Part shown: positions 1-7,424 of the stretch, piece by piece
How positions within the stretch are numbered: position 1 is the first letter of the stretch
Layout of the letters: every line of letters starts with the position of its first letter
Assembly: GCA_017987055.1 (NCBI GenBank)
Contig: JAGNUJ010000068.1
Location: forward strand, 1 to 8,002
Length of the DNA stretch: 8,002 nt
DNA from: Giesbergeria sp.
Lineage (GTDB): Bacteria; Pseudomonadota; Gammaproteobacteria; Burkholderiales; Burkholderiaceae_C
Direction: 5' to 3'
The notes under the pieces: model-generated
Seen by the model: the letters and a program-made list of their open reading frames with translations, nothing else
What the model was told of the DNA's origin: nothing
Database searches by the model: none
Program-made: the position numbers and the translations under genes

Positions 1-15
1 CGCGCTGGTGTGGCT

Positions 16-90
16 TGGCCTCGCCGCAGGGAATCGAACCCCGATCTGACCCTTAGGAGGGGCCTGTTCTATCCGTTGAACTACGACGAG
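16..90 (-). tRNA. tRNA-Arg (anticodon CCU)
   Basis: A complete cloverleaf reads on the minus strand from 90 down to 16, 75 nt including an encoded CCA (16-18). The acceptor stem is 7 bp (84-90 with 20-26), with one G-U pair and discriminator G at 19. The D arm has a 4-bp stem (GTTC/GAAC). The anticodon stem is 5 bp and its 7-nt loop CTCCTAA (53-59) places anticodon CCU at 55-57. A 4-nt variable loop precedes a T arm with loop TTCGATT. C35 and an A directly after the D-loop GG (position 20) are both arginine identity elements, which supports the assignment. It reads the rare AGG codon. It lies 41 nt downstream of tamB in the same direction. Its 3' end faces the window edge, so neither a terminator nor a possible integration site there can be judged. 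Confidence 0.97.
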
Positions 91-107
91 CAGCGGGCGC
101 CATTGTA
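91..107 (-). promoter_or_regulatory. Putative promoter of the tRNA-Arg gene with GC-rich discriminator
   Basis: On the minus strand, TACAAT (102-107) differs from the sigma-70 -10 consensus TATAAT at one base. It ends 11 nt before the mature tRNA 5' end, so transcription would start near 95 with a leader of about 5 nt. The bases between the -10 and the start are GGCGCCCG, a GC-rich discriminator of the kind known for stringently controlled stable-RNA promoters. No convincing -35 hexamer is visible at 16-18 bp spacing; an A5 run (116-120) lies in the spacer. The tRNA could instead be read through from tamB. Confidence 0.5.
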
Positions 108-131
108 AGGGGCGCTTTTTGGCTCAGGCCT

Positions 132-3100
132 TCAGTCCTTCTCCACGGTGTAAATGATGTCCACCGCGCTTTGCGTGCCGGTCTGGCCGCGCAGGGTCAG
201 GCGTTTGGACAGGTCGTAGAAGATGTAAATCGCGCCGATGGCGCTGCTCAGGCTTTGCTCGTAGGTGACGTACAGCTCGCTCGATAAGCGCTTGCCCAGC
301 GTGATGGCGGCACCGCTGGCGGCGTCGCCACTGCCGGGGCCTTTGAAGCCGATTTCGTCCAGCCCCAAGCGCTGTGCGGTGCTGCCGCCATCGCCTTGGC
401 CGCCCAGCAGCGCCAGCGCGGCTTGTTGCAGCAGCGCTGCTTCAGCACCGCCAGCGGCGGTGCTGCGCCCGGTGATGACCCATGAGAGTTTTTCTGCATC
501 CGGCAAATCGGGGTCAGAGTACAGGCGCACGCGCGGCGCTTTGGCGCTGCCACTGACTTGGACGCCGGCGCGCACGCTGATGTTGGGCCTGACCGCCAAG
601 ATGTCGAGCGAGGGGTTGTCGTAGGGGCCGTTAAAGCGCGCAATGCCGGTCTCGACGTTCAGCGCTTGGCCCCAAGCGCGGTAGCGTCCTTGCACGGTGC
701 GCACTTCGCCGGTGATGCGCGGCGGCGCGCCGGGGCTGCTGGCGCCGCGCACGTCCAGCGCACCTTCTAAGCGGGTGGTGATGCCAAAGCCTTGCAGGGC
801 AAAGTCGCGCCCCAAGTTCAGCGTGACGGCGATGTCGGGCGCTTGGGCGGTTTGGGTGCGGGCGGCGCTTTGGCTGGTTTGCTGCGCTTTGGCGGCGTTG
901 GCGCGGTCGATAGCGGCGGAGCGCACCACCACGTCGTCGCCCAACTTTGGCGCTGAGGCCTCGGGCAGGATGATGGTGGCGCGGTCTACCGTCAGGTCGC
1001 CGCGCACGGTGACTTGGCCGCCCTGCAAGCCGGCGCGCAGCGTGCCCGAGACGCTGGCTTGGCGGTCAGCGCGCACCTGCACTTGCAGCGCGCGCAGCTG
1101 GGCGGTGAAGTCCAGCGCAATGCCCGCGTTCTTGGCGGTGCTGTCAGCGCTGGCAGCACTGGCGGGGGCGCCGCCCCAGCGCAAGGTGCCGCTGCCTTGC
1201 AAGCTGCCGCCGTCTTGCGGCGCAGGCGTCAGGTTGCCGCTGTAGCCGACGATGCGCGCTTGGCTGCCTTTGCCGCCTTGCAGGCTCAGTTCGGTGATGT
1301 TGAGCTGGTTGCCGCGCAGTGCGGCGCGCAGGCGACCGTCTTTCAGATCGACGCCGTCCAGCAGCGATTGCACCGTGATGCGGTCTGCGCCCAGCGTGCC
1401 TTGCCACTGCGGGGCGTTCAGGCTGCCGGCGAGCGCCACGTCGGCATCCAGCGTGCCGTTGATGCGCCAGCCCGGTGGTGCCAAGGCGGACCACACGCCG
1501 ACATCGGGCAAGTTGGCGCGCAACTGGGCGTTCAGGGGCGTATCGGGTGACCAGCTCCAGCCGCCGTTGTGGCGCGTCAGCGTGCTGTTGGCTTGGGCGT
1601 CTAGCTTGCCCGCGCGTTCGCTGTCCCACTGCACTTGCGCGCGCAGTTGGTTGCCTTCGGCGTTCAGTTGCAGGCGCGCTTGACGGATGCCGACGAGGGT
1701 GCCTTTTTCTGTGCTGCTGGTGGTGGTTGCCGTAGCTTTGGGCTGACTGCCGCTGCTGCGCACGCTGGTGACGGTGGCGGTCTCGCCGCTGAGCAGGCGC
1801 AGGTCGCCGCTGGCGCGTTCCAGTACGGCGCTGGCGCGCAAAGTCTCGCCAGCGTTGACGTTCCAGCGGGCGTTGAACAGCAGGTCGCCGGCCAAACCCA
1901 TCGCTGCGAGCGCGGATTTTTCTCCGGGGGCGGTGAAGGCATCGACCCATGCCAGCGGCAGGCCGGTCAGTTGGCCTTGGGTTTGCAGTTGCGCGCTGCC
2001 TTTGGCCGGCTGCAACAGGCGCAGCGGCTGCCAGTGCAGCACAGCCGCGCCGGGCACGGGCGCGCTGATTTGCGCTTGGCCGCCACTGGCTTCCAGCGTG
2101 GTGTTGGCCGCACTGCTTTTGGCGCTGATGGCCAGCGGCTCTTGCAGCTGCAGCGCCCACGTGCCGGGGCGATTGTTGTCTTGCCACTGCAATTGCAGCG
2201 CTGCCACGCTGGCGCGCCACTGCGCAGCCGCGTTGCCCACCGTCGCCAAGCCGCCGCTGATTTTTGAATCCAAGGTGATGCGCTGCGTGCCCAATTGGGC
2301 GTGTACGTCCAGCGCCAGCGTGGCTTGGGTCAGTGCGCCAGCCAATTCAGCCTTGGTGCGGCTGAGTTGGATGGGTGTCGCGGCCTTGCCGTCAGACGGT
2401 GCGGGCGTGATGTTGAGGTGGGGTGTGGTCAGCGCCGCTTGCAGCGTGAAGGGCGTGTCACCCGGCGTGGTTTTGCTGGTTTGGCCTTGAGCGCTTTGCA
2501 GTTGCTGCTGCAAGCTGCGCAAACCACCGCGCCAGTGGGCATCCAATTGCGCTTGGCCTTGGATGGCAGTGCCATTGAGGGCGCTCGCCAAGCCGGGCAG
2601 GGATTGCAGCCACGCCTGCACCCGCTCGGCAGAGTCCACCTTCAGCTGCAGTTCGCCCGCGCCGTTGGCTGGCTCCAATTGACCGGTAGTGCGCGCGGTG
2701 GCACCCGGCACGGTCAGGGCGATATTGCCGCGCACCGCCAGTGCGTCGCCCAGCGTGATGGCGATTTTGTCGCCGTGCAGTTGCGCTTGCAGTGCATCAA
2801 TGTCGAGTTGCTGCAGTGTCAGCAGCGGCGCTTGCCACTGGCCGCTGACGCGCACGCTTTGTATGTGCAGCGTGGCTTTGGTGGCTTTATTGGCTTTCGA
2901 TGCGCCGCTGGCGCGCAGGTCAGCGTTAAAGCGCACCGTGCCACTGTCGCCATCGGTCATTTGCGCCTGCAACTGGCCGCTGATGGGCTGGGGGTTGAGT
3001 TGCGTATGCAGCGCCGCCAAGTTCAGTGCCTTTACTTGGGCAGAGCCTTCGATGGCACCACTGCCCTCGATGGTGTACGTGCCCTGCGCAGTGATGCTAC

Positions 3101-4310
3101 CGCTGCCGACACGCACTTTGGCTTGCGGGATACGCCACTGCGCGCCGTCGAAATCTACTTGCGCGTCTAGTGCGCTGACCGGCAAACGGGCTTTGTCCCA
3201 CGCGCCGGGCAAGTCGTTGCGCAGTTGCACCGCTATTTGCCAGCCGCTGTCTTTGCTGTCTTTGCTGTCTTTGCTGTCTTTGGGGCCAGCTTGCACGCTG
3301 CCTTCCAGCGCAGTGACTGGTGCTTGCGGCCACAGCGCCGCCAAGTTGAGCGCGCGCACCTCGGCGCTCGCTTGCAGCAGCGGCTGGGGCAACCATGGCG
3401 CGATGTCGGCGCTCAGGTCGGCTTGCATGGTGTTGGTGATTTCTGCCGTTTGCGCGGTGGGTGGACGCAACTGCGCCAGCACCTTCAAGCGCGCGGCTTG
3501 CGTCGCCAAGGTGCCTTGGATGCTGGCATGGGCCGACAGCTCCAGCAGTTGCTGCTCATTGCCCGGCGTGGCGGTGCGCACTTGGCCATCGAGCGTCGCT
3601 TGCAGCGTCATGGGCGCTTGTCCTTGCAGCGTGGCTTCTAGCGTGTAGTGGCCTTGTGCCAAGTCCACGCCGTCTATTTTTAGTGTGTGCTGCACCCGGT
3701 CGTATTGATAACGGCCACTCAAGGCCAGCGCCTCTACCGGCGCTGGCCCCGCCCACTCGATGCGGTCCACGCTGAACGGCACATCGATGCTGAACGGCAG
3801 CTCCAATGCTTGCAGTGGCTCAGATTTGGGTGCCTCTGGGTCGGGCGTGGCGCTGATGCGCACGGTGTCGGCATGTACCTCGCCCAGCTTGATGCTGCGC
3901 TCTAGCAGTGGTGCCAAGCTCCAGCCGATGCGGGCGTTGACCACCTCGACCGCCATCGCCTTGCTGCTCCAGCGCAGCCAGCCAATCTGCCCGCCGCCGC
4001 GCAGTGAGCCGCTGACATCGCGGGTTTCGAGCTGCTGCTCTGGCGGCAACCAGCGCGCCGCTTGTGCCAGCGTTGTCGCTAATGAAGTGCTGCGCCCCGA
4101 CCACATCCAAGCGCCTGTTGCCATCAGCAAGATGGCCAATATCAGCAGCGCCAGCAGGCCTTTGATCGCCCGCCACGCCCGCGAGCGCTGCTGCGGCGGC
4201 GCTGTGTGCTGCGCCGCCGCAGCATACGGATTGACCGTCGGCGGCCCCCCGGCGGCAGCAGCGAAAGTGTCGGCACCCGCGTCGGGTGGAATGGGTGTGC
4301 GCGTGTTCAT
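132..4310 (-). CDS. tamB: TamB, inner-membrane-anchored translocation and assembly module protein (1392 aa)
   Basis: TamB spans the periplasm and works with TamA in outer-membrane protein assembly; the family is also linked to phospholipid transport between membranes. Visible here: a Pro/Ala-rich N-terminal tail of about 48 residues, a single membrane anchor at about residues 50-70 (GLLALLILAILLMATGAW), then more than 1000 residues of repetitive alternating polar/hydrophobic beta-strand sequence, and a C-terminal TamB (DUF490) domain from about residue 1110. Family-typical segments include GRYRAWGQALNV and FNGPYDNPSLDI near 1215-1240, SDPDLPDAEKLSWVITGR near 1270, and an end resembling LRGQTG...AVDIIYTVEKD. 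At 1392 aa it is somewhat longer than E. coli TamB (about 1259 aa). The ATG at 4310 is chosen because it lies 2 nt after the tamA stop and puts the anchor near the N terminus; the reading frame stays open back to 4538, but that part overlaps tamA and encodes Arg-rich shadow sequence. No Shine-Dalgarno is evident, so translation is probably coupled to tamA. Confidence 0.93.
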   Translation of the reverse strand: MNTRTPIPPDAGADTFAAAAGGPPTVNPYAAAAQHTAPPQQRSRAWRAIKGLLALLILAILLMATGAWMWSGRSTSLATTLAQAARWLPPEQQLETRDVSGSLRGGGQIGWLRWSSKAMAVEVVNARIGWSLAPLLERSIKLGEVHADTVRISATPDPEAPKSEPLQALELPFSIDVPFSVDRIEWAGPAPVEALALSGRYQYDRVQHTLKIDGVDLAQGHYTLEATLQGQAPMTLQATLDGQVRTATPGNEQQLLELSAHASIQGTLATQAARLKVLAQLRPPTAQTAEITNTMQADLSADIAPWLPQPLLQASAEVRALNLAALWPQAPVTALEGSVQAGPKDSKDSKDSKDSGWQIAVQLRNDLPGAWDKARLPVSALDAQVDFDGAQWRIPQAKVRVGSGSITAQGTYTIEGSGAIEGSAQVKALNLAALHTQLNPQPISGQLQAQMTDGDSGTVRFNADLRASGASKANKATKATLHIQSVRVSGQWQAPLLTLQQLDIDALQAQLHGDKIAITLGDALAVRGNIALTVPGATARTTGQLEPANGAGELQLKVDSAERVQAWLQSLPGLASALNGTAIQGQAQLDAHWRGGLRSLQQQLQSAQGQTSKTTPGDTPFTLQAALTTPHLNITPAPSDGKAATPIQLSRTKAELAGALTQATLALDVHAQLGTQRITLDSKISGGLATVGNAAAQWRASVAALQLQWQDNNRPGTWALQLQEPLAISAKSSAANTTLEASGGQAQISAPVPGAAVLHWQPLRLLQPAKGSAQLQTQGQLTGLPLAWVDAFTAPGEKSALAAMGLAGDLLFNARWNVNAGETLRASAVLERASGDLRLLSGETATVTSVRSSGSQPKATATTTSSTEKGTLVGIRQARLQLNAEGNQLRAQVQWDSERAGKLDAQANSTLTRHNGGWSWSPDTPLNAQLRANLPDVGVWSALAPPGWRINGTLDADVALAGSLNAPQWQGTLGADRITVQSLLDGVDLKDGRLRAALRGNQLNITELSLQGGKGSQARIVGYSGNLTPAPQDGGSLQGSGTLRWGGAPASAASADSTAKNAGIALDFTAQLRALQVQVRADRQASVSGTLRAGLQGGQVTVRGDLTVDRATIILPEASAPKLGDDVVVRSAAIDRANAAKAQQTSQSAARTQTAQAPDIAVTLNLGRDFALQGFGITTRLEGALDVRGASSPGAPPRITGEVRTVQGRYRAWGQALNVETGIARFNGPYDNPSLDILAVRPNISVRAGVQVSGSAKAPRVRLYSDPDLPDAEKLSWVITGRSTAAGGAEAALLQQAALALLGGQGDGGSTAQRLGLDEIGFKGPGSGDAASGAAITLGKRLSSELYVTYEQSLSSAIGAIYIFYDLSKRLTLRGQTGTQSAVDIIYTVEKD
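2872..2898 (-). repeat. Degenerate 9-bp tandem repeat inside tamB (3 units)
   Basis: Three consecutive 9-bp units (+ strand gtggctttg, gtggcttta, ttggctttc) encode the Lys-Ala-Asn/Thr triplets around residues 472-480 of TamB (KANKATKAT). The period is a multiple of three, so unit gain or loss keeps the frame. It looks like a decayed version of the same process that produced the perfect repeat at 3246-3281. Confidence 0.7.
3246..3281 (-). repeat. Perfect 4 x 9-bp tandem repeat inside tamB
   Basis: Four identical copies of gctgtcttt (+ strand) lie back to back. On the coding strand each reads AAA GAC AGC, giving (Lys-Asp-Ser)x4 at TamB residues 344-355. The identity extends to every third-codon base, which points to recent slippage expansion, not protein-level selection. 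Copy number changes would lengthen or shorten a charged loop without shifting the frame. Confidence 0.95.
3723..3748. repeat. Perfect 10-bp inverted repeat within tamB
   Basis: GGCCAGCGCC (3723-3732) and GGCGCTGGCC (3739-3748) are exact reverse complements separated by 6 nt, giving a very GC-rich stem-loop in the tamB message around codons 188-196 (encoding PAPVEALAL). No T-run follows on the minus strand, so it is not an intrinsic terminator. It may slow ribosomes or protect or mark mRNA, or it may simply arise by chance in GC-rich sequence. Confidence 0.6.
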
Positions 4311-4312
4311 GG

Positions 4313-6205
4313 TTAAAAAGCAAAACCCAAGCGCAAATGCAAGCGCAGCGCTTTGGCTTTGACGCCATATGCCACATCCGCCTGCAAAGGCCCGACCGGA
4401 CTGCGCCAGCGCACACCCGCGCCAATGCCCAGTTGCGGGCTTATGTCGCCGACCCGGTCGGCGACGGCACCCGCGTCGGCAAATACGGTGCTTTCCCAGT
4501 CGGTGACGTTGCCGCGCAGGGCAATCGGGCGCTGCCATTCAACGCTGCCGACGGCCACATAGCGCCCGCCGTAGAGCAGGTTGTTGTTTATGCGTGCGCC
4601 AATCTGGCGGTAGCCGTAGCCGCGCACGGTGGTGTCGCCACCGGTTAAGAACAGCTGCGTTACTGGAATGTCTGCGCCAGCCCGCGCCAGCACCGCGCCA
4701 CCCTCGGCGCGCAGCGCCAGCCGGCTGTCGCGCGAAACGCTGTTGGTGCGGCCGCTGCCGCCTTCCAGCGTCACCTTGCCCAGCGGCACAAAGTGCAGCC
4801 AGCGCGCGGTCATGCGGACAAACGGATCGCGTTGGGGCGTCAGCGTGGCACCCAAGCCCAGCTCCCACGCCAAGCCAAAGCCGCGTGTCGGGTTGGCCAC
4901 GCTGTTGAAGTAGCGCCCCGTCCAGCTGTAGTTGGCACTCAGCGCGCTGCTGGATGGCGGTGCATTGACGCCTTGGTTGCGGGCGTAGTCGTATTGCAGG
5001 TAGGCGGAGCGGTCGATGCGGGTGTCGTTTTTGGCACGGCCTGAGCGCAGGCGTGCGCTGTTGACCTCGTAGCTGCCGGTGGTTTCGCGCTGCGCCAGCG
5101 CGCCGGCAAACCAGCGCCAGCCGCGCTCGTCGGGCAGCGCCGTCCAATCGCTGCTGAGCAGCTTGGCCTTGCGGTCTAGCTGCAGCTTGCTGACGGCGCG
5201 CCAGCCCAAAAACGGCAGGCGGTTGTGGATGTGGTCAATGCCCAGACGCGCGCCGCTGTCGGTGGAGACGCCCGCGCCAAACACCCATTTCTGCAACTTA
5301 GCCTCGCGCACCTGCGCCGTCACCGGCGCGGCCTCGGGGTCGGTACCCTCGGTGTCGAGCATCAAAAACACCGCGTCGTAATAACCGCTGCTGGCCAAGC
5401 GCTGCTGCGCATCCAACATCCGCGCTTCGCTGTAAACCGCGCCGGTGGGCAGGCGCGCCAAGCGGCGCGCGCCGTCGCTGTCGTAGCGCTCGCTGCCCTG
5501 TACTTGTAGCGCACCAAAGCGGTAGGCTGCGCCGGTGTCGTAGTCCACCGCCAGTGCGGCGCGGCTGCTGTCGGCATCAATGTCGGCGCGGCTGCTGGTG
5601 ATGCGTGCCATCGGATAGCGGCGCTGGCGCAGCGTGCGCAAGCCTTGGCCTTTGGCATCGTCCCAACCCGCTTGGCTGAACGCTTGCCCCACGCCCAGCG
5701 GCCATTGTTTTTCAATCCGCGCGCGCTGGCCGGCACCCTCTTTGGTATCCGCGTCCGGGCTGGTGACTTGAATCGCAACGCTGGCAATCTGTGTCTGCGC
5801 GCCGGGTTCAATTTTGAACACGATGGCGTGCGCCGCCTCAGCGCTCGCTTCAGGCGTCTCGGTCATGTCCAGCGCCAAAGTCGGGCTGAAATAACCCAGC
5901 GTGGCCAGCAGTTGGCGCGCATTCTCGTCGGCTGCGCCCAGCAGGCGCGACAGCTCCTGCGCCTGCAGCCCCGGAAAACGGCGAAAGCGCTGCAGCTCTA
6001 AGTTTTTCAGCAAATATTCAGTGATGTCGGGCGGCGCTTGCACCTCCAGCGTAAAAGCCAGCGGCCCATCGTCGGGTACGCCAGCCTCATGGCTTTGCTT
6101 ATCCGTACCACCCAGCGACGGCGGCAACAAGCTGCAGCCGGGCAGCGTTAGCAACGCCAGCAGGCACAACAGAGCAAAAACCAAGCGGTGCGGGTGCAGT
6201 GCCAT
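4313..6205 (-). CDS. tamA: TamA, Omp85/BamA-family outer-membrane assembly barrel (630 aa)
   Basis: TamA is the outer-membrane partner of TamB and helps fold or insert a subset of beta-barrel proteins such as autotransporters. Visible in order: a hydrophobic signal sequence (residues 8-23) ending in LPGC with Cys24; a periplasmic part of about 280 residues that fits three POTRA domains; and a C-terminal barrel from about residue 306 (KWVFGAGVS) to 630. The diagnostic Omp85 loop-6 motif VRGYGY starts at residue 527, preceded by FLTGGDTT. The protein ends in LRLHLRLGFAF, a C-terminal aromatic beta-signal. Length fits TamA (E. coli 577 aa). The ATG at 6205 is preferred; an in-frame TTG at 6217 would add four residues. 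Neither start has a clear Shine-Dalgarno, so coupling to the VWA gene 24 nt upstream is likely. The stop lies 2 nt before the tamB start. BamA is ruled out by length, by three POTRAs instead of five, and by the adjacent tamB. Confidence 0.93.
   Translation of the reverse strand: MALHPHRLVFALLCLLALLTLPGCSLLPPSLGGTDKQSHEAGVPDDGPLAFTLEVQAPPDITEYLLKNLELQRFRRFPGLQAQELSRLLGAADENARQLLATLGYFSPTLALDMTETPEASAEAAHAIVFKIEPGAQTQIASVAIQVTSPDADTKEGAGQRARIEKQWPLGVGQAFSQAGWDDAKGQGLRTLRQRRYPMARITSSRADIDADSSRAALAVDYDTGAAYRFGALQVQGSERYDSDGARRLARLPTGAVYSEARMLDAQQRLASSGYYDAVFLMLDTEGTDPEAAPVTAQVREAKLQKWVFGAGVSTDSGARLGIDHIHNRLPFLGWRAVSKLQLDRKAKLLSSDWTALPDERGWRWFAGALAQRETTGSYEVNSARLRSGRAKNDTRIDRSAYLQYDYARNQGVNAPPSSSALSANYSWTGRYFNSVANPTRGFGLAWELGLGATLTPQRDPFVRMTARWLHFVPLGKVTLEGGSGRTNSVSRDSRLALRAEGGAVLARAGADIPVTQLFLTGGDTTVRGYGYRQIGARINNNLLYGGRYVAVGSVEWQRPIALRGNVTDWESTVFADAGAVADRVGDISPQLGIGAGVRWRSPVGPLQADVAYGVKAKALRLHLRLGFAF
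4445..4465. repeat. 9-bp perfect inverted repeat within tamA
   Basis: GTCGCCGAC (4445-4453) and GTCGGCGAC (4457-4465) are exact reverse complements with a 3-nt loop, giving a tight hairpin inside the last part of the tamA barrel coding sequence (encoding VADRVGD). There is no following T-run. It lies about 130 nt before the tamA stop and the tamB start, so an mRNA effect is conceivable, but nothing in the sequence demonstrates one. Confidence 0.55.
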
Positions 6206-6229
6206 ACAGAAAGCCAATGTGTGGGTAAA

Positions 6230-7417
6230 TTATTTGGACAACATACGCATCGCGTCTTCCAGTCCCTTGAGCGTCAGCGGAAACATGCGCCCCGACATCA
6301 GCTGCTCGATGATCGCAATGCTCTGGCGGTACTGCCACACGCCCTGCTGCTCGGGGTTAATCCAAGCAAAGCTCGGAAAATGGTGGGTCAGGCGCTGCAG
6401 CCACTCGGCGCCGGGCTCTTCGTTGTCGTATTCGACGCTGCCACCGGGATGCAAAATTTCAAACGGGCTCATCGTCGCGTCGCCAACAAAGATCAGTTTG
6501 TAGTCTTTGTTGTACTTGTGCAGGATGTCCCAGGTCGGAAATTTCTCGGCAAAACGGCGGTGGTTGTTTTTCCACACATAGTCATAGACGCAGTTGTGAA
6601 AGTAATAAAACTCCAAGTGCTTGAACTCGGTTTTGACGGCGCTGAACAGCTCCTCGATGCGCGCAATGTGCTCGTCCATTGAGCCGCCCACGTCCATCAG
6701 CAGCAGCACTTTGACGTTGTTGTGCCGCTCAGGAACCATCTTGATGTCCAGCCAGCCGGCGTTGGCGGCGGTGCTGCGGATGGTGTCCTGCAAATCAAGT
6801 TCTAGCTCACTGCCTTGGCGGGCAAATTTGCGCAGCCGCCGCAGCGCCACTTTGATGTTGCGCGTGCCCAGCTCTTGCGAGTCGTCGTAATCGCGGTAAG
6901 CGCGCTGCTCCCACACTTTGACGGCGCTTTTGTTCTTGCCCGCGCCGCCAATGCGGATGCCGCGCGGGTTGTAGCCACCGTGGCCAAACGGGCTGGTGCC
7001 GCCGGTGCCAATCCATTTGCTGCCGCCCTCGTGGCGCTCTTTTTGCTCTTCGAGGCGCTTTTTGAGCGTCTCCATCAACTCATCCCAGCCCATGCTTTCG
7101 ATGGCGGCTTTTTGCTCGGGCGTGAGTTCGTTCTCTAAGATTTTGCGCAGCCAATCGGCCGGCACTTCTTTGGTGAAATCGGCCACCAGCTCCACGCCCT
7201 GAAAGTAGGCGGCAAAGGCGCGGTCAAACTTGTCGTAGTGCTTCTCGTCCTTGACCAACACCGTGCGGCCGAGGTGATAGAAATCGTCCAAGCTCCACGC
7301 GTCGTCCGAACGCGGGCCGACCACGCCGGCTTGCAGCGCTTCGAGCAGCGTCAGGTATTCGCGCACCGACACCGGCAGTTTGGCCGCACGCAGGGTGTAA
7401 AAGAAGTCAATTAACAT
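6230..7417 (-). CDS. CoxE-like VWA domain protein (395 aa)
   Basis: The protein belongs to the VWA/CoxE-like group that usually pairs with a MoxR AAA+ ATPase, in cofactor or metal insertion or protein remodelling in the cytoplasm. No signal peptide or membrane segment is seen. The N-terminal half (MLIDFFYTLRAAKLPVSVREY) is helical and typical of the family. The C-terminal VWA domain carries a MIDAS-type motif LLLMDVGGSMDEH with Asp242-x-Gly-x-Ser246; the usual DxSxS middle Ser is Gly, as is common in this subfamily. A second metal-site candidate is GDATM at 312-316. The start is ATG 7417, with GAGG 9 nt upstream (7427-7430). The gene lies 63 nt after the MoxR gene and 24 nt before tamA, all in one direction. 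The client protein cannot be deduced, because no oxidoreductase genes (such as CO dehydrogenase) are in view. Confidence 0.9.
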   Translation of the reverse strand: MLIDFFYTLRAAKLPVSVREYLTLLEALQAGVVGPRSDDAWSLDDFYHLGRTVLVKDEKHYDKFDRAFAAYFQGVELVADFTKEVPADWLRKILENELTPEQKAAIESMGWDELMETLKKRLEEQKERHEGGSKWIGTGGTSPFGHGGYNPRGIRIGGAGKNKSAVKVWEQRAYRDYDDSQELGTRNIKVALRRLRKFARQGSELELDLQDTIRSTAANAGWLDIKMVPERHNNVKVLLLMDVGGSMDEHIARIEELFSAVKTEFKHLEFYYFHNCVYDYVWKNNHRRFAEKFPTWDILHKYNKDYKLIFVGDATMSPFEILHPGGSVEYDNEEPGAEWLQRLTHHFPSFAWINPEQQGVWQYRQSIAIIEQLMSGRMFPLTLKGLEDAMRMLSK

Positions 7418-7424
7418 AGTTTTC

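Noticed and set aside
16..30. Attachment site or integrated element at the tRNA-Arg 3' end
   Set aside because: Only 15 bases lie beyond the tRNA, with no visible direct repeat or integrase gene, so nothing supports it in this window.
97..120. Hairpin (97-101 with 111-115) followed by T5 on the + strand, resembling an intrinsic terminator
   Set aside because: No plus-strand gene precedes it, the stem is only 5 bp, and the T-run is on the wrong strand for tamB or the tRNA. The same bases are better explained as the tRNA promoter.
1144..2220. Long 358-aa minus-strand frame inside tamB in another phase
   Set aside because: The translation is dominated by Arg, Gln and Ala with no domain-like segments, typical of a frame shadow. 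The tamB frame itself shows clear family features across the region.
4311..4538. In-frame N-terminal extension of tamB upstream of ATG 4310
   Set aside because: It lies wholly inside tamA, its translation is Arg-rich shadow sequence, and it would move the membrane anchor about 125 residues inward. The ATG at 4310, 2 nt after the tamA stop, fits far better.
265..5381. Many plus-strand open frames opposite tamA and tamB
   Set aside because: They are expected mirrors of GC-rich, Ala/Gln/Leu-rich coding sequence. They have low-complexity Arg/Ala/Cys-rich translations, no recognizable domains, and overlap one another in several frames.
6206..6217. TTG at 6217 as the tamA start
   Set aside because: It adds only four residues, has no better ribosome binding site, and is a rarer start codon than the ATG at 6205. 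It cannot be fully excluded.
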